Assembly: GCA_964398945.1 (NCBI GenBank)
Contig: CAYNOT010000003.1
Span: forward strand, 62,001 to 126,000
Direction: 5' to 3'
Source of the DNA: JBGTGG01 sp964398945
GTDB taxonomy: Bacteria > Bacteroidota > Bacteroidia > Cytophagales > Cyclobacteriaceae
DNA: 64,000 nt
The notes beneath the pieces were generated by a model. It made no database searches and was not told where the DNA came from. It worked only from the letters and a program-made list of their open reading frames with translations. This document shows positions 41,461-51,851 of this stretch, piece after piece. Within the stretch, counting starts at the first letter, position 1, and each line of letters opens with the position of its first letter. The translations under genes were made by a program, and so were the position numbers.

Positions 41461-43097
41461 CAGGTTTGAATTACACCAACGTTAAATTTTTCAACCGGTG
41501 CATAGTTCGCGGCTTCAATCCCCATCGAGATTGCTTTGCGTGTTTCCATCGGGCTGATAATCCCATCTACCCACAAACGCGCTGCCGCATAGTATGGGCT
41601 CAACTGTTCGTTGTAACGATCCGTAATCTCTTTCAACAATTCCGCTTCGTCTTCTGCACGCAGTGTTTTGCCCTGCGCTTTCAACGTTTGTACTTTAATC
41701 TGTAATAAAGTTTGTGCAGCCGAGTTTCCCGACATAACAGCAATTTGCGCGGTTGGCCACGCAAAGATCAAGCGCGGATCGTATGCTTTTCCACACATGG
41801 CATAATTACCTGCACCATAACTGTTGCCAATAATGATGGTAAACTTCGGCACTGTTGAGTTGGCCATTGCGTTCACCATCTTTGCGCCATCTTTAATAAT
41901 GCCGCCATGTTCGGCATGGCTGCCCACCATAAAACCACTTACATCCTGAATGAAAAGCAATGGGATTTTACGTTGATTGCAATTCATAATGAAGCGCGCT
42001 GCCTTATCTGCGGAGTCGGAATAAATAACACCACCCATGCGCATCTCGCCTTTCTTGGTCTTTACAATTTTTCGCTGGTTGGCGATAATGCCAATGGCCC
42101 AGCCATCAATACGTGCCGTTCCACAAATCAATGTTTTGCCATAGAGTGCTTTGTACTCATCAAATTCAGAATTGTCGACAAGGCGTTTAATGATATCAAG
42201 TGTATCATAAGGCTTGGCGCGGTCTGCCGGAAGGATGCCCAAAATTTCTTCGGGCTTTAATGTTGGTGGTGCTGCTTGGGCGCGATCAAAGCCGGCAACT
42301 TCTGTCGATCCAAACTTATCAAACAGCGATCGGATATAATCGAGGCATGCTTCATCGTTTGGGAACTTATTGTCGGTTACACCGGAGATTTCGCAATGCG
42401 TAGTCGCACCGCCCAATGTTTCGTTATCGATTACTTCGCCAACAGCGGCTTTTACTAAATAGGATCCCGCCAAAAATATCGATCCTGTTTTATCAACAAT
42501 CATGGCTTCATCCGACATGATGGGCAGGTACGCACCACCCGCCACACAACTTCCCATGATCGCTGCAATCTGAATAATCCCCATCGAGGACATTTTCGCA
42601 TTGTTCCGAAACTGCCTTCCGAAATGCTCTTTGTCCGGAAAAATCTCGTCTTGCATTGGAAGGAAAACCCCGGCACTATCTACCAGGTAAACCACCGGCA
42701 ACCTGTTCTCCATCGCAATTTCTTGTGCGCGCAAATTTTTCTTTGCGGTAATGGGAAACCATGCACCTGCTTTTACGGTGGCATCGTTTGCCACAATCAT
42801 GCACTGTCTTCCTTTGATATATCCTATACCAGTGACCACACCACCGGATGGGCAGCCGCCATGTTCGGCATACATGCCCTCGCCAACAAAGAGGCCAATC
42901 TCTAAAAATTCTGAATGCTTATCTGTGAGATACGCGATCCGTTCGCGGGCTGTTAACTTTCCTTTTTGATGTTGGGATTCAATTTTCTTTTCCCCGCCAC
43001 CCAACTTTGTTTTCTTTTCCTTCGATTCGAGACGAAAGATCAGTTGTTTGATTTGATCTTCATTCTTATTGAACGCTAAATCTTTTTCTACCTCCAC
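41460..43097 (-). CDS. Acyl-CoA carboxylase, carboxyltransferase beta subunit (MccB-like)
   Basis: A 545-residue carboxyltransferase with the ClpP/crotonase-fold halves. It has KGKLTARERIAYL, the MCC-like GMYAEHGGCPSGGVVTGIGYI, the first oxyanion region MGSCVAGGAYLPIM and the second region GNSYGAGNYAMCGKAYDPR. This fits methylcrotonyl-CoA carboxylase beta of leucine breakdown better than propionyl-CoA carboxylase, but substrate is inferred. The start is GTG at 43097, with no ATG available. The biotin-carrying alpha subunit is not in the window. The MCE gene lies 11 bases upstream. Confidence 0.87.
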   Translation of the reverse strand: MEVEKDLAFNKNEDQIKQLIFRLESKEKKTKLGGGEKKIESQHQKGKLTARERIAYLTDKHSEFLEIGLFVGEGMYAEHGGCPSGGVVTGIGYIKGRQCMIVANDATVKAGAWFPITAKKNLRAQEIAMENRLPVVYLVDSAGVFLPMQDEIFPDKEHFGRQFRNNAKMSSMGIIQIAAIMGSCVAGGAYLPIMSDEAMIVDKTGSIFLAGSYLVKAAVGEVIDNETLGGATTHCEISGVTDNKFPNDEACLDYIRSLFDKFGSTEVAGFDRAQAAPPTLKPEEILGILPADRAKPYDTLDIIKRLVDNSEFDEYKALYGKTLICGTARIDGWAIGIIANQRKIVKTKKGEMRMGGVIYSDSADKAARFIMNCNQRKIPLLFIQDVSGFMVGSHAEHGGIIKDGAKMVNAMANSTVPKFTIIIGNSYGAGNYAMCGKAYDPRLIFAWPTAQIAVMSGNSAAQTLLQIKVQTLKAQGKTLRAEDEAELLKEITDRYNEQLSPYYAAARLWVDGIISPMETRKAISMGIEAANYAPVEKFNVGVIQT

Positions 43098-43108
43098 TAG
43101 CTGCAGTC

Positions 43109-44065
43109 TTAGTTATCCTTCTTTTGTTTCTCCAGATCTTTTTCAATCTTCTTTCTGCTTTGCCCTAACGGGCCAAAAAAATGTTTTGGATTTGAATTAA
43201 GATGATTGGCCAATGAATCCATGCTTAGCAACAGTGCATTTAAATTATTATACAATTCATCATCATTCATCAGTTTGCCTGCAGTATTGTCTTTCGAATT
43301 CAGCTTGCCAAGTGTTTCATTCAGTTTGGTAAGTGTACCTTGTACTTTCTGAAGCGTGCCATTGATTTCAATTTGTTTTAAGGAATCAGACAACACTTTA
43401 AAATTAACCAGTGTTGGTTCCAACAGATCAAGCTTGTTGCTTAGGTTTTTAGACACTCCTCCAACACTAGTAGTTAATTCATTGATTCTTCCGTTGGCAT
43501 TACTAATGAGCCCCTTTATTTGATAGTGGGTACCTTGAAAGTCGGCAAGGATAGTATCAAGCTTGCCGGTATTACTGGCCAGGTTATCCAAAACAACATT
43601 GAGTTTGCGCAAGGTGAACTGCAAATTAGCAGCTACCGGAACAGCATTTTCTGCCAGCAAATCGGCCAATCCTTTGTCCAGTACAGCATTCATGGTATCA
43701 CCGGGTAGAAGGGGGTCCGTAACTACACCAATATCCAGCAACAGGTATTTTGTCCCTAATAAATCACCACTAAGGATAACCGAAGATTTTCGATCAATTT
43801 TCACCTCTGATGAAACTTCAAGTTCAACCAGTACTTTGTTCTGTTTATTTTGTAAAATACGGATGTCATTCACCCGCCCAACGGCCAGGCCATTTAAAAA
43901 TATTTGATTGGAGGGTGTGAGTTTATCGACATTATTAAATACTGCATAGTACTTATGGTTGGAGGAGAAAAAATCCACTCCTTTCAAAAAATTAAACCCA
44001 AAGTACAACAGCACAATGCCGGTAACCATAAAAATCCCAACCTTTACTTCTTTAGAAAACCTCAT
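43109..44065 (-). CDS. MCE/MlaD family protein
   Basis: A 318-residue protein with an N-terminal membrane helix (about 11-29), an MCE domain (about 40-120, YYAVFNNVDKLTPSNQIFLNGLAVGRV) and a long coiled coil with ASNTGKLD and LLEPTLVNF heptads. These form lipid-transport rings between inner and outer membrane. It lies 11 bases before the carboxylase gene and after the amidase gene on the same strand, a grouping with lptD opposite. Permease and ATPase genes are not adjacent. Confidence 0.88.
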   Translation of the reverse strand: MRFSKEVKVGIFMVTGIVLLYFGFNFLKGVDFFSSNHKYYAVFNNVDKLTPSNQIFLNGLAVGRVNDIRILQNKQNKVLVELEVSSEVKIDRKSSVILSGDLLGTKYLLLDIGVVTDPLLPGDTMNAVLDKGLADLLAENAVPVAANLQFTLRKLNVVLDNLASNTGKLDTILADFQGTHYQIKGLISNANGRINELTTSVGGVSKNLSNKLDLLEPTLVNFKVLSDSLKQIEINGTLQKVQGTLTKLNETLGKLNSKDNTAGKLMNDDELYNNLNALLLSMDSLANHLNSNPKHFFGPLGQSRKKIEKDLEKQKKDN

Positions 44066-44180
44066 GAAATTTGATTTTTTTGAGTATTGTACAGCAGTAT
44101 ACCTGAATGCAATTTAATCTTATCGTGTGGAAACATAAAAGGGCTTTTGATAATAAGGGTATTAAGATAAATAGATTCTA

Positions 44181-44981
44181 TCAATTAATAGATTCCACTT
44201 CCTGCTTGTACTCTTTAAAAGCCCGGTATATTGCTGAAGCAATATAATCTTGAACTTTTTCGTCATTCAGTTCTTTTTCTTCTTTTTCGTTGGAAATATA
44301 GCCGATTTCAACCAAAACACTAGGCATGGCGGTCTTATAGAGAACGATAAACCCGGCCTGTTTCACACCCCGGCTCTTTCTTCCAGCCCGGGTGCCAAAC
44401 TGGTTTTCTATTTTACTTGCCAACGAAAGGCTTGCCTCCAGGTGGGCCGATTGTTCCAGGCTAAATAAAATGTAAGACTCCGGTGAAGCGGGGTCAAATC
44501 CGGCATATTTTTCCTGATAGTTTTCTTCCAACAATATCACTGAGTTCTCGCGTTTGGCCACTTCAAAATTGGCATCACTAACATGAAGGCCCATTACATA
44601 GGTTTCGGTACCATAAATTTGGTTGCGCCTTTCTTGTGATACATTGGCGGGCAAGGAGTTGGCATGTATGCTGATAAATGCATCGGCATGAGCATCGTTG
44701 GCAATTTTTGCCCGCTCATCCAACCCAATAAAAACATCTGTTTTACGGGTATAAACCACTTTAACGTCCTGTATATTCTCTTCGATGAACGCCCCCACTT
44801 TGAGGGCCACCTTGAGGGTTATATCTTTTTCCTTGGTGGTTTTGCTCATGGTGCCGGGGTGTTTGCCCCCGTGACCGGCATCAATGACCACCACTTTCAC
44901 CCGATGATCATTTTTTTGCGGGAATGCAGTGAAGTTTAGCAGGGTTATTGCTAACGAGAGAACATAAAATTTGATATTCAT
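44181..44981 (-). CDS. N-acetylmuramoyl-L-alanine amidase
   Basis: A 266-residue secreted zinc amidase: signal peptide (about 1-21), then KVVVIDAGHGGKHPGT, ISIHANS and the late VLVEIGYISNEKEE, the ligands and glutamate of the Amidase_3 fold. It cuts between sugar and stem peptide of the wall. The ATG at 44981 is used; a GTG three bases earlier is also open. Divergent to lptD with 13 bases between start codons, so promoters must overlap. Confidence 0.93.
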   Translation of the reverse strand: MNIKFYVLSLAITLLNFTAFPQKNDHRVKVVVIDAGHGGKHPGTMSKTTKEKDITLKVALKVGAFIEENIQDVKVVYTRKTDVFIGLDERAKIANDAHADAFISIHANSLPANVSQERRNQIYGTETYVMGLHVSDANFEVAKRENSVILLEENYQEKYAGFDPASPESYILFSLEQSAHLEASLSLASKIENQFGTRAGRKSRGVKQAGFIVLYKTAMPSVLVEIGYISNEKEEKELNDEKVQDYIASAIYRAFKEYKQEVESIN

Positions 44982-44994
44982 CACAGCACGCTAA

Positions 44995-47739
44995 ATGTTA
45001 AAAGTATTTGGAATAACTTTACGCAAATGTGTGAATTTTTCACTAGAAGCTAAAAAACAAGGATTCAATTCCATATTTGTGCGTTTATCTTTCATTTTTC
45101 TAAGCCTATTCCTATTTGTTTCATTGGGGACACACGCACAGGAACGACTTTCAACGCCTAAGGATGTCCTTCCGGTTTCCTCGGATACAATCCCTGTAGC
45201 CGACCCGCTGGCGCAAGATACCATTCCAAAAGACAGTGTTTCCCTTCCACAAAAAAAGAGTGACATCGAAACAACAATCAATTATTCGGCCAGAGACTCC
45301 ATCTTCACCAGTATTGATGGAAAACAGATTACCCTTTACGGAAACGCTAAAATTATTTACGGGGAAATTGAATTGGATGCGGAAGAAATTGTAATTGATT
45401 ATGCTAAAAATACGCTTACAGCACACGGGGTGCGCGATTCCCTTGGGCAGCGCATCGGATTTCCAATCTTCAAAAATGGGCAAGAGATATACGAGACTAA
45501 AGATATAATCTACAATTTTAAAACCGGTAGAGCACGCATTACGGAGGTAGTGACCCAGCAAGGTGAGGGTTTTGTCCACGGTGAAACTGTTTTTAAAAAT
45601 GAAAAAGACGAAATCTTTAGTATTCGAAACACCTACACTACCTGTAATCTTGAACATCCACATTTCCGGATACGGTCCACAAAAACAAAAGCAATCCCCA
45701 ACGACAAAATTATTTCAGGGCCTTTTTATTTTGAGCTGAATGATATTCCCCTTCCATTGGGATTCGCTTTCGGAATGTTCCCAATGCCCAGAAAAAGTAA
45801 ATCAGGAATTATATTTCCATCTTTTGGTGAGGAGAGAAGACGTGGGTTCAATATTCGCGGAGGAGGATATTTCTTTGACTTTAATGAATATATCAAACTT
45901 GCGCTTACCGCTGATGTGTACTCAAAAGGAGCCTATGCTTTCTATGCCAACTCCAATTACTCAAAACGCTACAATTATACCGGAGGGTTTAATTTCAGCT
46001 TTTCAAAAAACAATAACAGCGACCAAATAGAAAACACAACCTATACCAATGATTATCGGATAGCGTGGACCCATACCCCGCAAACAAAAGGCACCGGGCG
46101 TTTTTCAGCATCGGTAAATGCCGCAACCCAGACTTTCAACCAAAACAACAACATGATCTATGGCTACACTGATCAAACCAACTCCAGTAGCTTTAGTAAC
46201 ATCACTGCAAAATTAAGCTCCAATGTTTCGTACAGCAAACGCTTTACAGGCACTCCTTTTACGATGGGGCTGAACATGACACACAACCAGGATTTAACAA
46301 CCGGACAAGTGGATCTTTCCCTCCCAAAAGTCAGTGTGAACATGACCAATATTTATCCGTTCCAACGCAGGGACGGACAGCCTACCGTACTCGATAATTT
46401 TTCCCTCGGTTATAAAATGGATGGCTCCAACCAGATCACCAACAACCTGGGGCGCATTCCTTCTGATGCGCAGAAAGACAGCATTGCCGATTTCTCATTC
46501 GATAATTTCGGCACCTTCTTTAAGAACGGGCGGAAAGGCATCCGCCATAATATACCCATCTCTTACTCCACCAGGTTCTTGAAGTTTTTTACCCTTTCAC
46601 CCTCCTTCTCGTATGAAGAAAAATGGTATTTCGAAAAGCTGGATTGGAGATATAGAACTGTTAATGGTAAGCAAACCCTGGTGGCCGATACGATTCAGGG
46701 GTTCAATCGAATTGCCAACTATAATGTGAGTGCCTCGTTCAATACGCGGATATACGGAATGTACTACCTCAAGAAGGGCAACATCCAGGCGATTCGCCAT
46801 ATTATGAACCCATCTGTTTCTTTTGGGGTAACGCCCGACTTTACCAAAAACGAAAACTATTTTCAGGAATTCCAGGATTCAGTTAGGACATTTTACAGGT
46901 CACGCCATCAAGGATTTGTTTACGGCCCTTCAACAACTGGCAAGAGTGGAGCTATCGGATTTAGTCTTGGCAACAACCTGGAGGCAAAGATAAAATCAGA
47001 AAAAGATACTGTTGCAAGAAAGGTGATGTTGATCAACAACTTGTCGATAAGCTCCAGTTACAATATCGTTGCCGACTCTTTCAACCTTGCCCCACTGAGT
47101 ATCTCAGCAAATACAAATATCAAAAATGGGTTGGTGAATGTAAACCTTTCAGCCTCATTGGACCCGTATACGTACCTTACCATTGTAGGGGAAGACGGAA
47201 CCACAACCGAAAGAAGGATCAATTCATTGGCGTGGAAAGGAGGAAGTCCAGGAAGGATTACTAGCGCCACACTGGCAATGGGCACAAACCTCAATCCCAA
47301 AGGAAGGAACACCGATCAGGAAAGTCGTGAAAAAATATCAAAATCAGATTTACCCGAACAAGACAAACAATTTTTGTTGAACAACCCCGATGCATATGTT
47401 GATTTTGAAATCCCCTGGAACCTGCGCGTTAATTATAGCTTAAGTTATTCACACCCGGTAAACCAGGATTCACGGATCACACAATCGCTTCAAATGTCGG
47501 GCGATATGTCCCTTTCGGAAAAGTGGAAGGTTACATTCAATACAGGTTATCATTTTGAAAGCAAAGAAATCACACAAACCGATATTGGGATTAGTCGCGA
47601 TTTACATTGCTGGACGATGCGCGTCAATTGGGTTCCTTTCGGCAGGTTCCAACAGTTAAATTTTACCATTGCGGTAAAGTCTTCGTTGCTTCAGGATTTA
47701 AAATTTGAACGTAGAAAACCTTTCTACGACAACTTATAG
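44995..47739 (+). CDS. lptD: LptD-like LPS-assembly outer-membrane protein
   Basis: A 914-residue protein: hydrophobic signal (about 28-48), an OstA/LptA-like jellyroll (about 95-220, KQITLYGNAKIIYGEIELDAEEIVIDYA-type repeats), then a large beta-barrel. In Gram-negative bacteria LptD inserts lipopolysaccharide into the outer leaflet. The N-terminal extension before the signal is long for an ATG at 44995, and a GTG at 45079 could be the real start. Stop is directly followed by the convergent lysS stop (47739/47740). Confidence 0.85.
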   Translation: MLKVFGITLRKCVNFSLEAKKQGFNSIFVRLSFIFLSLFLFVSLGTHAQERLSTPKDVLPVSSDTIPVADPLAQDTIPKDSVSLPQKKSDIETTINYSARDSIFTSIDGKQITLYGNAKIIYGEIELDAEEIVIDYAKNTLTAHGVRDSLGQRIGFPIFKNGQEIYETKDIIYNFKTGRARITEVVTQQGEGFVHGETVFKNEKDEIFSIRNTYTTCNLEHPHFRIRSTKTKAIPNDKIISGPFYFELNDIPLPLGFAFGMFPMPRKSKSGIIFPSFGEERRRGFNIRGGGYFFDFNEYIKLALTADVYSKGAYAFYANSNYSKRYNYTGGFNFSFSKNNNSDQIENTTYTNDYRIAWTHTPQTKGTGRFSASVNAATQTFNQNNNMIYGYTDQTNSSSFSNITAKLSSNVSYSKRFTGTPFTMGLNMTHNQDLTTGQVDLSLPKVSVNMTNIYPFQRRDGQPTVLDNFSLGYKMDGSNQITNNLGRIPSDAQKDSIADFSFDNFGTFFKNGRKGIRHNIPISYSTRFLKFFTLSPSFSYEEKWYFEKLDWRYRTVNGKQTLVADTIQGFNRIANYNVSASFNTRIYGMYYLKKGNIQAIRHIMNPSVSFGVTPDFTKNENYFQEFQDSVRTFYRSRHQGFVYGPSTTGKSGAIGFSLGNNLEAKIKSEKDTVARKVMLINNLSISSSYNIVADSFNLAPLSISANTNIKNGLVNVNLSASLDPYTYLTIVGEDGTTTERRINSLAWKGGSPGRITSATLAMGTNLNPKGRNTDQESREKISKSDLPEQDKQFLLNNPDAYVDFEIPWNLRVNYSLSYSHPVNQDSRITQSLQMSGDMSLSEKWKVTFNTGYHFESKEITQTDIGISRDLHCWTMRVNWVPFGRFQQLNFTIAVKSSLLQDLKFERRKPFYDNL

Positions 47740-49470
47740 TTAAAGGGAATTAAGCCAACCTTCCACTTCTTCAAGGGTTGGGTTTTTCACATCCTCCAGT
47801 TTCATTTTTTTGCGGGTTCCACAAACATCATTGAAAAGTTTGGTGGCTTTCGCTTCTTTCAATTGTTCTTTGGTGGTAATCCCCAATTTTTGAAAAACAG
47901 GGATCAGTTCTTCACGAATTCCCACCGCAGCATAATCCAACACCGCAACATTTCGTTTTTCAGGTTTCATTTGTGGGAAGAATAAAACATCCTGAATGGA
48001 AGGCGAGTTGGTCATGATCATCGACAGGCGATCAATTCCAATGCCCAGTCCTGCCGTTGGCGGCATGCCGAATTCAAGTGCCCGTAAGAAATCTTCATCC
48101 AAGGTCATTGCTTCTTCATCACCACGTTTCCCCAGCTCGAGCTGGTCTTCAAAACGCTTACGCTGATCGATCGGATCGTTTAGTTCAGAGAATGCGTTAC
48201 AAATTTCTTTGCCATTGCAAATTGCCTCGAACCTTTCTACTAATCCTTCTTTGCTGCGATGCTTTTTGGCAAGTGGTGACATCTCCACCGGATAATCAGT
48301 AATAAATGTAGGTTGGATTAATTTCCCTTCACACTTTTCACCAAAAATCCCATCGATCAGTTTTCCTTTTCCCATCGAGTCATCCACACCTACTTTTAAA
48401 TCGCGGCAAGTCTGGCGAAGCGCGGCTTCATCCATTTCGGAAATATCGATGCCTGTAAAATGGTGAATGGCTTCAAACATGGTGAAGCGTTGCCATGGAC
48501 GTTTAAAATCAATAACATGTTCACCCACCTGAACCGCTGTTTTTCCATGCAGGTCGAGCGCCACTTTTTCGATCATCTCCTCCACCAGGTCCATCATCCA
48601 ATTGTAATCTTTGTATGCCACATACAATTCAACCTGTGTAAATTCAGGATTGTGAAATCTCGACATCCCTTCATTTCGGAAATCTTTTGAAAACTCGTAA
48701 ACACCCGTGAAACCACCAACAATCAAACGCTTCAAATACAACTCATTTGCAATTCGCAAATAGAGTATCATGTCGAGTGTATTGTGATGGGTTTTGAATG
48801 GACGGGCCGCAGCGCCACCATATAATGGCTGAAGAATTGGCGTTTCTACTTCCAGGTAACTTTTATTGTTCAGGTATTCACGCATGGAGTTTACCAGGCG
48901 AGTACGTTTGATAAATGTTTCGCGCACTTCGGGGTTCACGATCAAATCGACATAGCGCATACGATACCGCTGTTCGGGATCGCTGAAGGCATCATGTTTA
49001 ACAATATTTCCTTGTTCGTCTTCAGTTTCCTTTACAATCGGCAGCGGTCGCAAGGATTTAGAGAGCAGGGAAAACTCCGTGACATGTATTGATATCTCAC
49101 CGGTTTGTGTTGTGAAGACGTATCCTCTCACGCCAACAATATCCCCGATATCGATGTGTTTCTTGAATACGGTGTTGTAAAGTGTTTTGTCTTCCGTTGG
49201 GCAAATGTCATCCCTACGGATATAAATTTGAATGCGACCGGTCTCATCCTGCAATTCAGCAAAAGAAGCATTGCCCATGATCCTCCGGCTCATGATCCGG
49301 CCTGCAATGGAAATGTCTTTATATTCGGTTTTGTTCCGTTCGTAATGCTCGTGGATATTGGCGGCAGAAACATTGATTTTAAACAATGCCGCGGGATAGG
49401 GATTGATCCCTAAACTTTCAAGTTCTTCTTTGCTTTTCCTGCGGATTTGCTCTTGCTCGCTTAAATGCAT
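47740..49470 (-). CDS. lysS: Lysyl-tRNA synthetase (class II)
   Basis: A 576-residue class II synthetase with an N-terminal OB-fold anticodon-binding domain (about 50-150) and the catalytic core. Motif 2 is FRNEGMSRFHNPEFTQVELY. Motif 3 is GLGIGIDRLSMIMT near residue 480. It is longer than typical bacterial LysRS (about 500) with a C-terminal extension after motif 3 (about residues 505-576) that looks helical. A TATTTTTG promoter-like box lies 25 bases upstream. No T-box or riboswitch fits in the short leader. Confidence 0.96.
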   Translation of the reverse strand: MHLSEQEQIRRKSKEELESLGINPYPAALFKINVSAANIHEHYERNKTEYKDISIAGRIMSRRIMGNASFAELQDETGRIQIYIRRDDICPTEDKTLYNTVFKKHIDIGDIVGVRGYVFTTQTGEISIHVTEFSLLSKSLRPLPIVKETEDEQGNIVKHDAFSDPEQRYRMRYVDLIVNPEVRETFIKRTRLVNSMREYLNNKSYLEVETPILQPLYGGAAARPFKTHHNTLDMILYLRIANELYLKRLIVGGFTGVYEFSKDFRNEGMSRFHNPEFTQVELYVAYKDYNWMMDLVEEMIEKVALDLHGKTAVQVGEHVIDFKRPWQRFTMFEAIHHFTGIDISEMDEAALRQTCRDLKVGVDDSMGKGKLIDGIFGEKCEGKLIQPTFITDYPVEMSPLAKKHRSKEGLVERFEAICNGKEICNAFSELNDPIDQRKRFEDQLELGKRGDEEAMTLDEDFLRALEFGMPPTAGLGIGIDRLSMIMTNSPSIQDVLFFPQMKPEKRNVAVLDYAAVGIREELIPVFQKLGITTKEQLKEAKATKLFNDVCGTRKKMKLEDVKNPTLEEVEGWLNSL

Positions 49471-49494
49471 GGCCTTCTTATAAAATTACGGCAG

Positions 49495-49502
49495 CAAAAA
49501 TA
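49495..49502 (-). promoter_or_regulatory. Candidate -7 element for lysS
   Basis: On the minus strand TATTTTTG matches TAnnTTTG 24 bases before the ATG. The -33 element is not clear. Confidence 0.4.
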
Positions 49503-49525
49503 GCGTAAAATAAGCAGGTAAAAAA

Positions 49526-50710
49526 TCAAGATTGGGTCCTTCTGCGCTTCAACTCTTTGCGGATCAACGTCAACTCACGGCTGCTTTGTCCGGCCACAGA
49601 GGTATTTTCTTCCGCGCGTCTAATCAAATACGGCATTACGGATTTAACGGGCCCGTAGGGCAAATACTTGACAACATTGAATTGCTGCTTGGCCAGGTTA
49701 AAAGAAATATTATCGCTCATTCCAAATAACTGGGCAAACCAAATGTGTTTGTCATTGCACGGGATTGCGTACTTCGCCATCAACTCCACCAGCAATTGGT
49801 TGCTATATTCATTGTGTGATCCGCACATTACAGAAACCCGGTCGATGTTTTCAACACAAAGGGTAAGTGCATCATTAAAAGCCCTGTCGGTGCCTGTTTT
49901 ATCTTTATGGATAGGGCTTTTATACCCATTCTGCTCGGCCCTTTCGCGCTCTTTTTCCATGTATGCCCCACGCACCAGTTTGGCACCAAGAAAATGCCCC
50001 TTACTGTTGGCCTCCTGGATAGCATGGTTCAGATTCTCATAAGAAGATTTACAATACATCTGATAGGTGTTGTAAACAATCGCCCTGTTCTTATTATACT
50101 TTACAATCATTGCGTTTGCCAATTCATCGATGGTACGTTGAATCCAGCTTTCCTCGGCATCAATTAAAACGGGGACATCCGCTTCATACGCACTCCTGCA
50201 AATTTCATCAACACGCTTGGTCACTTTGGTATAGGCACTTTGTTGCTCCAGTGTGAGGGATGCCCTGTTTTGGATCAGTTCCAGCAACTTGATATCCGCA
50301 ATGCCCGTCATTTTAAAAACACAAAAAGGGATGCTTTCTGAATTTTTGGCGCGATCAATTGTACGGATAATTTCTTGTTGTGTATGGTCAAAACCCGCTT
50401 CCGAGTGCTCCCCCTCCACAGAATAATCCAAAATAGCACCAACTGAAAATCCGGCAATTTTCGAAACCATAGTCGCAGTGTCATTGATATCCACTCCTCC
50501 GCAAAAATGATCAAAGACCGTTTTTCTGATAATCCCTTCGATTGGCAATCGCATTTTTAAAGCGGTTTTTACCAAACTTACCGCCACAGCAGAAACCCAT
50601 GGGTTGCTGACCATAGAGAAAATAAAATTCGCCTTTTTTAATTCTGCGGTGGTTTTGTAGGAAAATGCAATGGCAGTGTCTTCAAAGGAGATAATAGGCT
50701 TCTTTTCCAT
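49526..50710 (-). CDS. Proline dehydrogenase
   Basis: A 394-residue FAD enzyme oxidising proline to pyrroline-5-carboxylate. The beta-alpha barrel motifs are present: KLVRGAYMEKER near residue 255 and the C-terminal RRAEENTSVAGQSSRELTLI. Monofunctional; the P5C dehydrogenase is not fused. Transcribed away from aroB with a 109-base divergent region. Confidence 0.93.
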   Translation of the reverse strand: MEKKPIISFEDTAIAFSYKTTAELKKANFIFSMVSNPWVSAVAVSLVKTALKMRLPIEGIIRKTVFDHFCGGVDINDTATMVSKIAGFSVGAILDYSVEGEHSEAGFDHTQQEIIRTIDRAKNSESIPFCVFKMTGIADIKLLELIQNRASLTLEQQSAYTKVTKRVDEICRSAYEADVPVLIDAEESWIQRTIDELANAMIVKYNKNRAIVYNTYQMYCKSSYENLNHAIQEANSKGHFLGAKLVRGAYMEKERERAEQNGYKSPIHKDKTGTDRAFNDALTLCVENIDRVSVMCGSHNEYSNQLLVELMAKYAIPCNDKHIWFAQLFGMSDNISFNLAKQQFNVVKYLPYGPVKSVMPYLIRRAEENTSVAGQSSRELTLIRKELKRRRTQS

Positions 50711-50726
50711 AAATCATAGTGCAGGG

Positions 50727-50734
50727 CAAATATA
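50727..50734 (-). promoter_or_regulatory. Candidate -7 element for the proline dehydrogenase gene
   Basis: TATATTTG on the minus strand matches TAnnTTTG and lies 16 bases before the ATG at 50710. No TTG is present at the -33 distance. Confidence 0.4.
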
Positions 50735-50819
50735 CGGATTGGCATGTGGTTGGAAATAAATTTTTCACAGAAGGCTATTTTGTGATTTTACTTAATTTCA
50801 CCCCGAAATAGTTAAAAAA

Positions 50820-51851
50820 ATGCTTCCTGAAAATATCCGCTTCTCACGCAACCCTGGACAAGATATTGCCACAATTATCAACGATAAGTATATGAAAATC
50901 GGGGTGTTGGTGGATGAAAATACCAGGTTGTCATGCTATCCACGGATTCAATCACACCTTCCTTTTCATCATCTTATTGAAATCCCCAGCGGGGAAGAGA
51001 ACAAAACATTGCAATCTTGTGAAGCTATTTGGGAGGCCATGACCGCCCACGGAATGGACCGGCATTCCTTACTAATAATTGTAGGCGGTGGTGTATTGGG
51101 CGATATGGGTGGCTTCTGTGCAGCAACCTATAAGCGGGGAATCGATTTCATACTTGTGCCTACCACACTTCTCTCTCAGGTTGATGCAAGCATAGGCGGA
51201 AAATTGGGAATCGATTTTAATCATTATAAAAACCATATCGGGGTTTTTCAAGAACCTGTTTCCACTGTGGTGGATGTCGGGTTTCTGAAAACGCTCCCAC
51301 AACGTGAGCTCCGCTCCGGATACGCAGAGGTTGTAAAACATGCCTTGATCCGCGATGCGGAAATGTGGGAAGAGCTTACTTCAAAACAGTATCAAAACCA
51401 GGATTGGGAAACACTGGTGATCCGGAATGTAGCTATTAAAGCAACCATCACGGCAGAAGACCCAAAGGAGAAAGGGGTTCGAAAACTTTTGAACTTAGGG
51501 CATACAATTGGGCACGCTGTGGAAAGCCATTTTTTGAAAAAGAAAAAGATTTTACACGGGGAAGCAATCGCCATTGGAATGATCACGGAATCCTGGATTG
51601 CTGTGAAGAAGGGAATGCTTTCGCAGAAAGAATTCGAGGAAATTCAAAATTTATTAATTGGAACCTACGGTAAAGTAGTTATTGCTGAAGAGGAAATACA
51701 ACTAATTGCCGGGCTGACATTACAAGACAAGAAAAACCAGGACGATAGAATCCTTTGCATCCTGCCAATTAAAATCGGGGATGCTAAAACAGACTGCGAA
51801 ATCAGTCTTGATGAGGTCGGGAAATCACTTCAGTATTATCTGAGCATTTAA
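50820..51851 (+). CDS. aroB: 3-dehydroquinate synthase
   Basis: A 343-residue NAD- and metal-dependent enzyme for the second shikimate step. Motifs: SGEENKTLQSCEAIWEAM, GGGVLGDMGGFCAATYKRGI, DASIGGKLGID and HGEAIAIGM with the metal ligands. Shorter than some relatives but complete. Followed by aroA with one small opposing gene between. It overlaps that small gene's stop by 4 bases. Confidence 0.95.
   Translation: MLPENIRFSRNPGQDIATIINDKYMKIGVLVDENTRLSCYPRIQSHLPFHHLIEIPSGEENKTLQSCEAIWEAMTAHGMDRHSLLIIVGGGVLGDMGGFCAATYKRGIDFILVPTTLLSQVDASIGGKLGIDFNHYKNHIGVFQEPVSTVVDVGFLKTLPQRELRSGYAEVVKHALIRDAEMWEELTSKQYQNQDWETLVIRNVAIKATITAEDPKEKGVRKLLNLGHTIGHAVESHFLKKKKILHGEAIAIGMITESWIAVKKGMLSQKEFEEIQNLLIGTYGKVVIAEEEIQLIAGLTLQDKKNQDDRILCILPIKIGDAKTDCEISLDEVGKSLQYYLSI

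Noticed and set aside
49471..49525. Riboswitch or T-box before lysS.
   Set aside because: The space is too short and no conserved T-box or lysine-riboswitch structure is apparent.
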